Positions 37,201 to 47,265 of a stretch of 64,000 nucleotides of DNA are shown here, one piece after another. The stretch comes from Diadema setosum (lineage: Eukaryota > Echinodermata > Echinoidea > Diadematoida > Diadematidae), in the NCBI RefSeq assembly GCF_964275005.1, contig NC_092705.1, positions 6,684,641-6,748,640 on the forward strand, read 5' to 3'. Numbering within the stretch: position 1 is the first letter of the stretch; every line of letters starts with the position of its first letter. The notes under the pieces were generated by a model. The model saw only the letters and a list, made by a program, of their open reading frames with translations. It searched no databases and was not told the origin of the DNA. The position numbers and the translations under genes are program-made.

Positions 37201-37822
37201 TTCAGCAATATATGATTTGTCCCACTTTGTACCACACAAATACATGTAGTCTAGGTGTTTGCTAGATAAGCATTGTTTTGAGAATATCAGCCTTGGAGTT
37301 AAAGTGCAGTCAAATGTGTAAGAGATTAGTTCCTTAGAAAATAAAAGTCCACATCAGAAGACAGTAGTTACATGCTGCATGAAAACCAAAAAGTTTAGAA
37401 TTTCAAATCATCTATAGACCAGCATATTTGGACAGAAAGTAGTTAACATTTCTTAACTGCCACATTTCAAACAAATTTCATGGTATTTTTTGACCAAATC
37501 ATCTGTTCGTGCCATTTTCCCTAAAGGTTTTATGTCTGTGATGCTATCGGGCTTTCATGGTCACTGAAGACATTATCTAAAAAGATTTCGTTCAAAACCT
37601 GTCAGAGAGGGATTATAATGAGTCACATTGTAAGCATACCCATGAACATCTCAAAATTGCCTCTGGTGTCAAGTTTTATCCTTGACTCGTTTTGTGCCGT
37701 CTCCTTGCAGCTTTAACCTGATGGCGTGCTGCTGGGCTCTCCTGCCCCAGGACCGACCCAAGTTCAGCCAGCTGTGTGCCGCCCTCACAGACTTCCACCG
37801 CACGCTGGGGATCTACATATAG
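22237..37822 (+). CDS. RYK: RYK, Wnt-binding receptor tyrosine (pseudo)kinase
   Basis: Complete gene. Exons: 22,237-22,357; 26,170-26,291; 26,654-26,753; 29,119-29,253; 30,234-30,317; 30,738-30,876; 31,579-31,706; optional 32,020-32,028; 32,600-32,722; 33,311-33,397; 34,532-34,731; 35,360-35,469; 35,904-36,063; 36,637-36,773; 37,711-37,822. Phases agree throughout, giving 585 residues, or 588 with the microexon; human RYK is about 607-610. A signal peptide (1-25) leads into a WIF domain (about 27-155; LFISPSEVQRLVG, AELYY, LMCTG), which binds Wnt in this family. A membrane helix lies at about 201-225, then a Gly/Ser-rich juxtamembrane region. The kinase domain (about 312-585) has loop EGTFGRIYQG, Lys346, HRDLATRN at 444-451, and DNA (464-466) replacing DFG in ITDNALSRDLFP, the RYK hallmark of a weak or dead kinase. 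Vertebrate RYK has HKDLAARN as I recall it. The C-terminus IYI could be a PDZ ligand. Long introns carry many transposons. Confidence 0.97.
23377..23941 (+). mobile_element. Foldback MITE family C, copy 1, RYK intron 1
   Basis: A 565-bp TTAA-flanked palindrome. The left arm begins GGGACAAGTCCACC and the complement of the right end begins AGGACAAGTTCACC. Arms of about 250 bp share TGGATTGAGTGAATGCAGC and TGATGTCACATG motifs. Non-coding, T2/Kolobok-like. Other copies are at about 44,810 and 62,333. Confidence 0.88.
24039..24395 (-). mobile_element. MITE family F, copy 2, RYK intron 1
   Basis: A 357-bp inverted copy of the element at 18,094, with both TTAA flanks kept. It starts AGGCATAATTTACCATTTGC and ends GGTAAACTGGACCT. 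It lies only about 100 bp after the family C element. Confidence 0.86.
24618..25501. mobile_element. TTAA-flanked element I, RYK intron 1
   Basis: An 884-bp element bounded by TTAA. The left tip is AGCCCCAAAAAAGTTCTGG and the complement of the right tip AGTGAAAACAAAGTTCTGG. The interior is GC-richer than its flanks (GGACTCGGGGATAACTCGG, ACCGCGCGTCTC) and contains a short palindrome, AAAAGTCGGTCTACCGACTTT. No transposase frame. The only copy in the window, defined by its inverted ends and target site. Confidence 0.72.
25628..25672. repeat. (TTTA)n microsatellite
   Basis: Ten or so TTTA units with one TTCA variant, in RYK intron 1. Confidence 0.92.
27582..27651. repeat. Tandem duplication of about 35 bp, RYK intron 3
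   Basis: Two adjacent near-identical units beginning AACGCAGTTACCTAG and ending TTTACACTAGAAT. A long C run lies upstream at 27,384-27,403. Confidence 0.85.
28565..29054 (+). mobile_element. Foldback MITE family A, copy 4, with nested insertion
   Basis: It starts near GGAGTGGTATAGTTTTGG and ends TACCATCTC then TTAA. The arms are split by a family B element at 28,727-28,923. The right half is shortened compared with copy 2. RYK intron 3. Confidence 0.8.
28725..28925. mobile_element. MITE family B, copy 1 (TA-flanked), nested in family A
   Basis: Its 197 bp run from CTGTATACGCCG to the complementary CGTATATACAG, flanked by TA on both sides. Removing it and one TA restores GAGATATCCAAAAAC of the host A element, so the ends and the TA duplication are certain. 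The body is rich in CGCGAA/TTCGCG. A TA target suggests the Tc1/mariner group (inference). Other copies are at 40,197, 47,013 and 55,447. Confidence 0.92.
31018..31190. repeat. Imperfect direct repeat, RYK intron after the membrane exon
   Basis: Two diverged units sharing GCACAACCTCT, CGTGTTTACC/TGC, CAGA and GGGACT, about 120 bp apart, with a small GAGTCTGG/GAGTCTAG array between them. No coding content. Confidence 0.55.
32020..32028 (+). CDS. RYK: Candidate 9-nt RYK microexon (GCTGCAAAG)
   Basis: The acceptor TGTTTCCTCAG precedes it and the donor GTAGGA follows. It enters and leaves in phase 1, so inclusion adds three residues (Gly-Cys-Lys) in the juxtamembrane region without shifting the frame. 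Skipping joins the flanking exons equally well. From memory, human RYK has two isoforms differing by three residues here, which would fit. Existence of the exon is inference until transcript data are seen. Confidence 0.45.
33062..33239. mobile_element. Near-perfect 178-bp hairpin element, RYK intron
   Basis: The left arm GGGGGGCGTTTCATCAACGA and the exact complement at the right end continue inward through CGAATTTGCTATCAGCCAAT with few mismatches; the loop is about 30 bp. It lies between the exons encoding residues to 320 and the glycine loop. I recall this hairpin as a common echinoderm repeat. Superfamily not clear; no obvious target duplication. Confidence 0.85.
33473..33942. mobile_element. 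Possible TTAA-flanked element related to family H
   Basis: The left tip TTAAAGGGGAATTCCAGACT matches the tip of the element at 41,467. The proposed right end at 33,939-33,942 is diverged (complement TTAAAGAATACCTCTGG). The interior shares little visible sequence with the other copy. The right boundary is uncertain. Confidence 0.45.
34396..34488. mobile_element. 93-bp TTAA-flanked hairpin, piggyBac-like tips
   Basis: TTAA then CCTGTTGAGGACGGACT, ending with the complement of CCCATTGAAGACGAGTC then TTAA. Very short, in a RYK intron 43 bp before the exon at 34,532. Tips starting CC next to TTAA resemble piggyBac-derived MITEs. Confidence 0.7.
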
Positions 37823-40196
37823 AGTCAAGTGCGTGTTGAAGGCAAACTTCAAAAAATGAATTAAAAAAAAAAAAAGCTCTTAATCAACTCAGGCCCTCGT
37901 CAGTAAACAAACTCTATTCTTGTGCTGCACATCCATGTCCTTTTTTTTTCTTGCCTCTCTCTTCTATCTTTATTCCTGTTTTTCTTCTTCATCTCTCTCA
38001 CTCTCTTATATATTTCTCTTTCTCTCTTTCTCTCCCTGCCTTGTTGTCAAAAATCATAACAAAGAACTACACTTGTTGTGAGATAAGTTTGATGAATTCT
38101 GCTTTTCAGTCTCAAGTGTCAGATTAAGCATATTGTACATGGAAATTACAGCTTGTAGAGATAGTTTTCAATGTGTATATATTACTGCAGCATTATTCTT
38201 GAAAATGTGATATTTTGTGGGATTGTTCTGCTTTTATGTCAAGATACAATGGCATTATGAAAGACATGTGTTATATGCAGTAAAACTGTCAAAAATGAGC
38301 CACAAGAAAATCAAGGCCATGGAGCTCTCAAAACAGAGCCTTCGATGGATTAGTTTTTAGTCTTATTCCGGATCTGGATCTGGGGATCTCAAGCTTGTTC
38401 TCAAGTTTTTACAGCCATATTCGTGAATGTTCTTCAGATTATACAGCCAAAACAGCAAAAAATCAGAGTATGATGTTGTGTTCTTCAATTTTTTTTTTGT
38501 TTTAAAATCAAGATCAATTCTGCCTTTCTGTGTTGTACAAAGAATGCAGTTTTGTTTATCAAGGTACAAAAGATGTATCCTTGAGGTGGGGGGGGGGGGG
38601 GGAGGGATATGTTTTTGGTGCTCATAGTGGAAGGTGCATTTACCACTTGTTGGTAGATTCATTGAAACTGATCGTTTTTATTTCTGCATCCTTTCTGTTT
38701 GAATTAGGTGCTCTCGATTTCTTTTTTCACTTTTCTCTGAAATGCTTATATCTAGACGAATAGAATTATGATGATTTCTATCATTGTTATAATTTTTTGA
38801 AAATTTTCAGGTCCTATTCTTAGTTAATCCATGTACATGTTCTGATATGTTTTTCTTTGAATATGATTATTGTGAGAATAACATTTTTTAATATTCATTT
38901 GATGTCGACTGTAGTTTTTGTTATCAACTGTATTCATTTTAGTCATTTTTGTGCACAGGGTATGGTAGGAAAGAAGAAAAATCTCTATTTTGACCACTTT
39001 AGATCTTGCAGTATTTAACATTGTTATAGATAAGTGTATATGCAAATATCTTTACCAGACATATTCAAAGCTTATGAAATTTAGATAGCAGTGTCGTGAT
39101 GTGTATAGAATAGCAAGTACTAAAAAAAGTACCTGTACATTTAGTTTGCATGACAGAGCACTAAGAGTGGTTGTATCATGTAAGACTGTTTTTGTCAAAA
39201 GAAAAATGTACTATGATAGAATAGATAAGAATAGTACTATGTGATGTAAATGCTGATCATGATTCTCAATGGAGTCGACCCTTTCAGTATTCTTTCTCTT
39301 GCACAATGAAGCATTAATGTTTTCAAAGTAGAGTATTGGCATGACGTTTAAATCAGAGTCTGTACACGCGCCATCGTAGTTGAGAAGTATCTTTGCCACA
39401 TACTGCAGTCTGGCAAGATGCTAGTTGCGTACACATTGCGTACTAGGCAGAAACGAGATTGTATTCTTAAGTGATACTTTGTATACATATGAGTTTAGTA
39501 GGTGATTCGATGGAAATGTAAGATATTTGCTGTGTATTATACGCCGTAGGAACTATTTATCTGTATTTGCCGAGTGCAGGTCTGTAGGATGCAGGCAATG
39601 TTTTGTGGCAAATGAGGAGAATGTGTGCTAATGGAGTGAATTCTGCAAGTTCTCCACTGGTGCTTGGACCCCTATACATGTACTTGTATATTTGGTCAAG
39701 AGTGAGAACATTTTCCGAGACAATGAGAGATTTCACATGAAGAAGTACAGAAACTTGCAGGACAAGACATGTCCAACTATTTGCATCACAACTCAGTTCG
39801 GCATTTGTAATTTTTCTTTTTATTCAACAAGTTCAAACTTTGAAGTGTTCTCTAGAATTCAGTGGAGAAAGAAAGAAATGTTAGACTTGGGGAGGAAAAA
39901 GTCAGGATCCGATTGCATGAAGTACTGTGTACTTGTTGTTCGAGTAACAGCCAATCAGCATTCATAATTTGTTGCTTTAAAGTAAGTCTTTCATGCAACA
40001 GACCCAATGCAAAAGTCTGGGAAACATATTTGATGTTTTTTTGTTACAGAAGAATGATGTTAAGCGAGAAATTATTGATTTGTCTGAAATTATATTCATT
40101 GAGAACTAAGAGGATAATGATTCCTATCCCTTCTGTATTCAAACTCAATGCAACAGTAATATTGACACACGCTGGACTTCTATTGTGCATTTGGCT
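37823..40196 (+). other. Probable RYK 3' UTR
   Basis: Non-coding DNA after the RYK stop, T-rich on the + strand, with no recognised transposon until 40,197. A G run lies at about 38,588-38,602. No single polyadenylation signal stands out, so the end is unknown; it may stop earlier or continue past the family B copy. Confidence 0.4.
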
Positions 40197-40440
40197 TACT
40201 GTATACGCCATATATTTCACGAGTCTAAATTTTCGCGAATCGGGAATTCTTGACGATTTCGCGAGTGGTTAAATTCGCGATCGTGGAGACCTGTACTGAA
40301 CAGAGAAGTTTAAATGCATACGTCACATTCACATCGGGATCAGAGTCAATATTTTTGCCTGTCTTTAATTTTGCGAGTAACACCTGACTCGCGAAATTCG
40401 CGAATATAAAAACCTTGCAAAATATTCGATGTATAGAGTA
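40197..40440. mobile_element. MITE family B, copy 2 (TA-flanked)
   Basis: It starts TA CTGTATACGCCATATATTTC and ends GATGTATAGAG TA, with the internal TTCGCGAATCGGGAATTC and CGCGATCGTGGAG modules shared with the other copies. About 240 bp. Confidence 0.88.
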
Positions 40441-41466
40441 TATGATGAGGTCGAGTGCAAATTTTTATGAAAATGAAGGTAGGATATATTAGTGTAGTTC
40501 CTGTGCCAAATTCAAATTTGGGCAAGGGTGTTGAAAATGGTTTTCAGTTGCTCTAAGGATACTGAATGCATCTAGCTCAGGTATCCTGCAGAAAAATATT
40601 AACTTTTTGGTGGTTGTTTTCATTTTAGGTGATAATGTAGTCAGTTTGGGTCCTATGTAAAATATGCTCTAACTGCTGAAAAATGCTATTTCATTCATAC
40701 GGTAAACTTGTCTTTCAATTTGGAAGTTTACATAAAAAAGAGAAATGTGTGTGTTGCTATTCACTGCCCCTTTGAGTGGCCACCACGCTGAGCAATCATA
40801 AATGGTCAGTGCACTTTTGATCAAACACCAACCTGTTGGTATTGAGCAATTGGAAGGGAATCTTTTTACAAGATCATAGTCTTGAAACTTCCCTGCTGGA
40901 CATTCATCTTTCTTGTACTGTAAGGGCTGAATGTTTCTTTTAGGTACAGAGCACTGAAGTTGTTTGAATTCATGATGTAGTATTCACAACACAAAGTTAA
41001 AACCTTGAGCGCTGTATTGGTGCATGGAGTTGTTAAACTTGCCATAACTATAGCTTGGAATATTCATGCAAAATGAGTTGTCAGGAGGCGGAAAGTGCAT
41101 ACAAAAATAAGCCTTTTGGCAAAAGGGTTCTCCACATGTGTTCTTCATGTGTACTTCACAGTCTGTGTGATATTCGGGTGAAAACTGGTGAAAACACTAC
41201 GTATGTTGTATTGGAGCACACAAAAAAAAACCACAAAAAGAACTTTGACTCTTGGGGCACACATATTGGTTTGAAATAATGATGATTCAGATATATCAAT
41301 ATTCTCATATCATGAGTCCACTCTTTAGATTTTCTGGTGGCATTTCTTCTTCTTCTTTTTTCAGGGGGGAGGTAATTTTTTTTTCTTACAGTGCAGTGTG
41401 AAATAGCTGACAGATACATGTGTGTATGTCTTTCCAACTCTTCCTGTGCATGGATATTCACAAGTG

Positions 41467-42084
41467 TTAAAGGGGAATTTCCAGGCCAGTTTGAATTTAG
41501 CTTGACAAAAAAAGAGTAAAATATTACAAGCACACCAGTAAATATTTAGTCAGAATCAGACTAAAAGTGAGGAAGTTACTGAATTTCAAGGCTGCACTAA
41601 TTCTCGCACGACAGTTCTTGAACAGTTGATATGAATATTACGTAAGTTAGTGAGCTAGATGTCATTACCTCACAATTTTCCATAAATCAGTACAAAAAAT
41701 AACAAAAATATTAATTTTTGTGTTGAAAAAAGTATAAAACATAATGTTATTCCATGATGAATAACTTCAAAATAATGATCAGTCAGATATATCAGGATTT
41801 GAGACTAGAGCATAGTCATGTTTGAATGAGGAACTGAAAATTGTGAAATTTTTGTACAAACAATATGGCAAGATATGAGGGGGATAACGTCGTCACTTCA
41901 CTATTTGCATACTCGTATTGACTGTTCGAAAAGTGTTTTGAGAAAGAGTAGTCTTGTGTAAATTTTCAAAATTTCATAAATATCTTATTTTTTTGTACGA
42001 TTTTGATTAGATTTTCATTGTTGTGATAAGAAAATTTTACTCCTACTTTTCAGAACTTTCAACTGCGCTGGAATTCCCTTTTAA
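41467..42084. mobile_element. TTAA-flanked element, family H
   Basis: A 618-bp element. The left tip after TTAA is AGGGGAATTTCCAGGCCAG and the complement of the right end is AAGGGAATTCCAGCGCAG. Non-coding. Its right TTAA is also the left TTAA of the hairpin that follows. Confidence 0.75.
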
Positions 42085-42161
42085 CTCTTTTGCCTACGGG
42101 ACACTGGCAGATTGCGTATAAAGTCTATGGAGATGTCAGAATCTCATAGGGAAAGGGTTAA
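42081..42161. mobile_element. 81-bp TTAA-flanked hairpin sharing a TTAA with family H
   Basis: TTAACTCTTTTGCCTACGGG at the left and the complement of TTAACCCTTTCCCTATGAGA at the right. Abuts the larger element with one common TTAA. Confidence 0.65.
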
Positions 42162-44809
42162 AGTCTTCTCTGGTGTACAAATGTGTACATATCAGTTGTA
42201 GCACAAGCAATTTGAAGATTGAGTGTAGGTTAAAAAAAAAAATCATAATGATAATTATGAGGTATGAAGTCTGTTCAGAAGCAGAGCTAGCTGCCAAGTG
42301 AGTTTGAGTGTTAGCAGTGTTGTGTGAAGTTGTAGAACAATGGTTGCCAAAAACTTTTGTGAAACAGAAGAAAAAATGGATGGAGAAACATAAAAAATGA
42401 AAATAGATGGAGTTCTTCCAAGACATATTTCTAAAATATTTGAACTGAAATTTCCCGTTTTTGTATTCTTCTTTTTTTTTTAATGTTCTAGCCAAGATTT
42501 CTGAAGCACCCATCGCACATGATTTTGTGAACAACTTTAAATAATTGTCATTGTGTTGATCTTTACAACCTTGAGCACCTCAGTGATGCAAAGGACTGAA
42601 TTAATGAATTTTCTCTTTTGTAATCATATACCTGTATGTGTTATAACATAATGTATACCGCTTTCTGAATCCATGCTGCTTGTGTCTAAATGATTTTGAT
42701 TGGAAGCTGAGAGCAGGAAAGAAATAGACAAATATAAGAAAGCATTCTTCCGTTATGATGTGTTAAGCAGTATGATGCAATGTAACATAATATGTTATGG
42801 GGGCTCCCCTTTGCCTAGACTCTTATAGATTGAATTTCTTATAAGCCTTTCTGGAGAATGGAGTTACACATTGTACACTGTATTTACTGATTCTCTCAAA
42901 TGTGTGGTCATTTTCTTTTTCCCTGTTGAGGACCAAAGAATGAAACCATTCGTCTGGCCCTTTCGACTAGGGCATTTTCCAATATTTTGAATCCCATTTG
43001 CAGAGGTACTTGGGCATTGCTATGTGAGGCGTGCCTCGAGCAAGGCTTTCTGGTTGCTGGGAGCAACCTTTGTTGAAACAATATCGATACAATAATGAAT
43101 GTGTAAACCAGTTTCTTTCCATCATAATATGTCTTTGCCAAAGATACCATTTTATATGAAAGTGTGTAGTGTTGAATGCTCTGTGCGGTCACTCGCTTGT
43201 CTGTCAGTGAGATCTGAATTGTTTTCCTTGAATTCTTACCTTTTTTCCTCATTTGCTTTTAAACCTTATTTGCAATTCTGAGAGCATCAAAAAGAGTTGC
43301 AGTTATAATGTTACCCAGTTTGAGGATACCTGTAATGTAGAAATGTATAAACTGTATAAACACCAGGTAAAGGTAAGGTAGCATCACAGTCCTTTTGTAA
43401 TCAGATTTGTATCGCAGTGTCTGCAAATGTACCCTGAAAATGGAACTTTTAGCGCATTTCACACAATGTGAAACTAGCACAAAAATAAAAGCATGCAAAT
43501 TTGTTACTTGTTATTACTTGTACATTTCAGTGGGATTGAAATTCCCCAAATTTCATCTTACCCGGTCGAGCACGAAAAATCACCTGTGCGAAAACTTTCA
43601 CTTTAATTTCATTTAGTGTACTGATGACAAACCATGGAAGGCATTGCCAGACACTAACATCAAATCATGTGCATGGGATTAAGTCAGTATTATGTGTGCT
43701 TGTCAAGAGGCTGTGGTGTGATGACATAATGGTGTAATGTAGGATGATGCTAGCTTCAGCTCTCAACCGAGAGTCATAATCCAAGTCATTTAATTCTCGA
43801 TGACATCCGTCACTTGTAGCCTCTCCGGTTGTAAACGCAGTTCGTGATGTAGCGTTTGTTCGCCATCATTGCACTTATGCAGATATTCTCTGAATATATC
43901 CATGGGACCATGGGAAAACATCTTTTCTCTTCCTACCATAATCCAAGTTCCAACCCTCACTAATGTCACATTGCCATAACTTTAAATATCTTTAAAAATA
44001 TATGCAAGAAAAATATCTTCAGTACAGATAAGATACAATGCCAACTATATACGTACATATACGATATGTTACGATGCTTTTCATTACTATCTACTTTTGT
44101 GTAGGGTTTCATGGATTAGTTATCACTTTGAAGACTCCATTGGTGGATTGTCATATTATGCAAATTTATTTTTTACTTTCTCATCTCACTTTAATACTTT
44201 TGTTGCATCATATCTACGGTTGTATTTCTCATGAAAACTATGTTACCCTTGACTATAATGTATTGACAGTACTTGTTTTCAAGTCCTGCTTGAATTTGTA
44301 GTTTTCAATCCTTGAATGTATGCAAGAGTTAATGGTGCATCTCTCCTGGATTTTTTTTTTTTTTTTTTGTATGAACGAACTGTATCGCGTAATTTCCATA
44401 TGAACCTTATCAACCATTACAGATGCATGTTGGAAATTTTTGAGTGAACGTGTCGTTTATCGCAAGGTCTGTTGGAGCATGAATGATGCGAAGTTACGAG
44501 TGATTTAAAAAATGACTGCAGTGCATGTTAAGAGGCGATTCCTGTGGTGCTAAAGGCACGATATTAGGGGAGGGCATTTTGCACCACAATCGGAATGGCA
44601 GGACTGCTAACATTGATCGAGATGCGAGAGCGAGTCAATTCAGGTGAAGTGAGGGAATATATTTGGAGCTTTTGTATTTTTCATCATGAAACTGGAAATT
44701 GATTGCATTGTGTTAGTATATTTGACATAACACACTGGTAAATAGTGTCCTTTATCTCAACGGGATTCAATGTGGAGATTGAGAATCTACCAGAGTGAAT
44801 GCATGAGTG
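42162..44809. other. Intergenic, no gene recognised
   Basis: AT-rich DNA between convergent genes. No domain-bearing frame and no recognised mobile element. A T run lies at about 44,350-44,369. Confidence 0.5.
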
Positions 44810-45330
44810 AAATCCAAATATATTATGTGGATTAAAGTGAATGCAGAAACATCAGTGAAGTTTGAGGAAAATCAGGCAATCTGTTCGAAAGTTGTGAATT
44901 TTTAAATTTGTGGATCCCGCCATCTCTGGATAAGAAGACATTAACAATTTGTGATATCACAGCAGGGTAATGATATAAAGAAAATATGAAGAGAATTCAG
45001 CATGTTTTCATTTCTCTAGCAAAATGAAAGAGCATTTGGCTTATGTTTTTATGAAGGCTGGAGGAATGATATTACCGTCAATAAAGATCAGTAACAAGTG
45101 GAAGGAATGTGTACTTGTCATGTAAAATGAGATTTTCAGGAATTCTCTTCATAGTTTCTGTATATTATTCTCGTACTGTGCCATCATAAATTGTTGTAGT
45201 CTTCCCATCCACTGATGGTGGTAGCAAAACTCTAAAATTTGTGGCTTTGTAATGGATTGTCCGATTTTCCTTAAACTGCGCCATGATGTTCTACCGATAT
45301 ATGTTGTATCTGCATTCACCCAATCCTTGT
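44810..45330 (+). mobile_element. MITE family C, copy 2, old and diverged
   Basis: Shares TGTGGATTAAAGTGAATGCAG, the AATCTGTTCGAAAGTTGTGA region, TGATATCACAG and TGCATTCACCCAATCC with copies 1 and 3 in the same order. The left TTAA tip is lost and the right end is interrupted by the pogo-like element at 45,330. Confidence 0.7.
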
Positions 45331-45734
45331 ACAGTTCGACCTCGATTATCCGGCCATGTCGAGACCGGTGCTCATCCGGATAAGCGAATTGGCCGGATAT
45401 GCGAGACACAATGTTAATGTATATAATATAGCTGCCGTCCAAGCTGCCGTCCCAGTGCACTGGCAGCTAGGCAGGTAGCGTAACAGTGGTGTAATCTATG
45501 CTAGCCTGCGCAAAATTGTAGTCCCTTCTTCTCAGAAATAAAGTATATCTTTATGTGAAAATCATACATGTTTTACCTCAGTAGATATTGAGAAACCTAT
45601 CATGCACATCTTATGAAATTTAGTGAAATAGATCCATGAAAGTCACGTTTTTTTCTCAATTTTTGGATGAAAAAAAAAAGTCCTTCACTTCATTTCCGGA
45701 TAAAAGGAGGCCGGATAATCAAGTTTGAACTGTA
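45330..45734. mobile_element. Pogo/Tigger-like non-autonomous element (TA-flanked)
   Basis: The left tip CAGTTCGACCTCGATTATCC and the complement of the right tip CAGTTCAAACTTGATTATCC are both flanked by TA. The CAG...GATTATCCGG tip is characteristic of pogo/Tigger/Jerky elements (established knowledge). About 400 bp, no transposase frame. It appears to sit in the right end of the older family C copy. Confidence 0.85.
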
Positions 45735-45928
45735 TATATTTGTGTTTCACTCTCTTAGGTATGCGTATATATGTATATTCCTTGTAGGGTGGTAAACACG
45801 TGAAACGTAAAGTTCTATTAATCAGGCATTGGTACTTACAATCCATGTCACTGTGCCTTCCTCTCACGTGTGCAATTTTCGGCAAGTCAGCATGAGAGCA
45901 CAGAGAACACTTGAAATCTACAAGTGTC

Positions 45929-46719
45929 TTAACCCTAACTAGGCCGGGCTATTCAGGTAGATCATAGAGCCGGGGGGGGGGGGGGGGGGGGGGGGGGGGC
46001 CTCCCAGGCCCCCCCTCCAGATCTCGGCCGTTGACCGCGCAATCGTGACGAAAATTGGCACACACATTGCCTATGATGTAATCTAAAGTACTACGAAGTT
46101 AGATTTTTAAAAAATTGTCATTTATGCTAAATTATGCTAATTTATGCATAATGACGCATGAAATCGGACAATTTGGTATAAATCACTAAATAAAGCTTGA
46201 AATGGGCACATTTTTTTGTGTAAATATTCTTTTTAGTGTCCTAAGCAAATATAAGAGAAAAAAATTGAGCTATCCAAAAAAATTTCTTAAGTATTTTATT
46301 GTTTTTTGAATTTCTTATGTATTTCTTTGTTTTTTCGACTTTATGTTTTTCATTGTTTTTTCAATGAAACTTGTCCGCGACATTGTTCTGAACAAGAAAA
46401 TATGTTATTAATTGATTTTAATCAATAAAAACCCAAAATAATCATGCTTTTATGAAATTTGACTGTAAGCACAGTTTCCATTGAAATTGTACACAAATTC
46501 ACGTTTTTGAGCAATTTTTGGTCTGACATGCATGTACATATTTATGCGAAACTTCGGAACTGCGCGCCCGGGCATCGCAAATTTGGTGTCAAAAGATGCG
46601 GGAGACTTGACAGAAAAAAGTCATAAAACGTCGCGGCGATAGCTTTTCACGTTAGCGATACATCGCGCGGAACGTCGAGGGGGGGCCTCGGAGGCCCCCC
46701 CCGGCCTAGTTAGGGTTAA
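45929..46719. mobile_element. PiggyBac-like non-autonomous element, TTAA-flanked
   Basis: TTAA then CCCTAACTAGGCCGGG at the left, with the complement at the right ending in TTAA (46,716-46,719). Just inside both ends lie long G/C blocks, including a G run at about 45,972-46,000. The 791-bp body has TATGCTAAATTATGCTAATT and no long frame. CCC tips with TTAA duplication fit piggyBac. Confidence 0.87.
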
Positions 46720-46951
46720 AAAGGATGGTACATATAATTAAAGTTGTTGAGATGAGGATTCAGCTTTTAACTTTTTAACTGTTTTTTGATATCTCAGCCA
46801 TTTCAAAACTAATTCTCATGATTAATGAAAATCCCTCTTGGATTCATATGTATATTTCACATTAAAGGGATTCTCATTATCTCAAAAAATCATTAAAAAA
46901 ACATTAGAAACCTGAAGCCCCACCTCAACAAAAACTATATCATCCCTTTAA
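46716..46951 (-). mobile_element. MITE family A, copy 5, internally deleted
   Basis: It begins AAAGGATGGTAC directly after the TTAA that ends the piggyBac-like element, and ends AACTATATCATCCC then TTAA. Only about 236 of 390 bp remain; the middle of the palindrome is missing. Confidence 0.78.
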
Positions 46952-47012
46952 CACTAAATTCAAAAGACTTCGCAGTCCTGAAAGGATACACTCCTCCTCC
47001 ACATCTCTAACT

Positions 47013-47265
47013 TACTGTATACTCTGAATATTTTGTGAGGTTTTTATTTTCACAGATTTCGCGAGATGGATGCCATTCGCAAAATTAAAAACGTGAAAAT
47101 ATAAACTCTCATCCCGACGCGAATGTGACGTGCACGCATACATTGCATTTCTTTGTTCAGGATTGTACTCCACAATCGCGAATTTAAACACTTGCAAAAT
47201 CGTCAGGAAGTCCTGATTTGCGAAATATTAGACTCGCTATATACATGTATATGGCGTATACAGTA
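47013..47265. mobile_element. MITE family B, copy 3 (TA-flanked)
   Basis: TA CTGTATACTCTGAATATTTT at the left and TATATGGCGTATACAG TA at the right, with shared AATCGCGAATTTAAACAC modules. About 250 bp. Confidence 0.88.
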
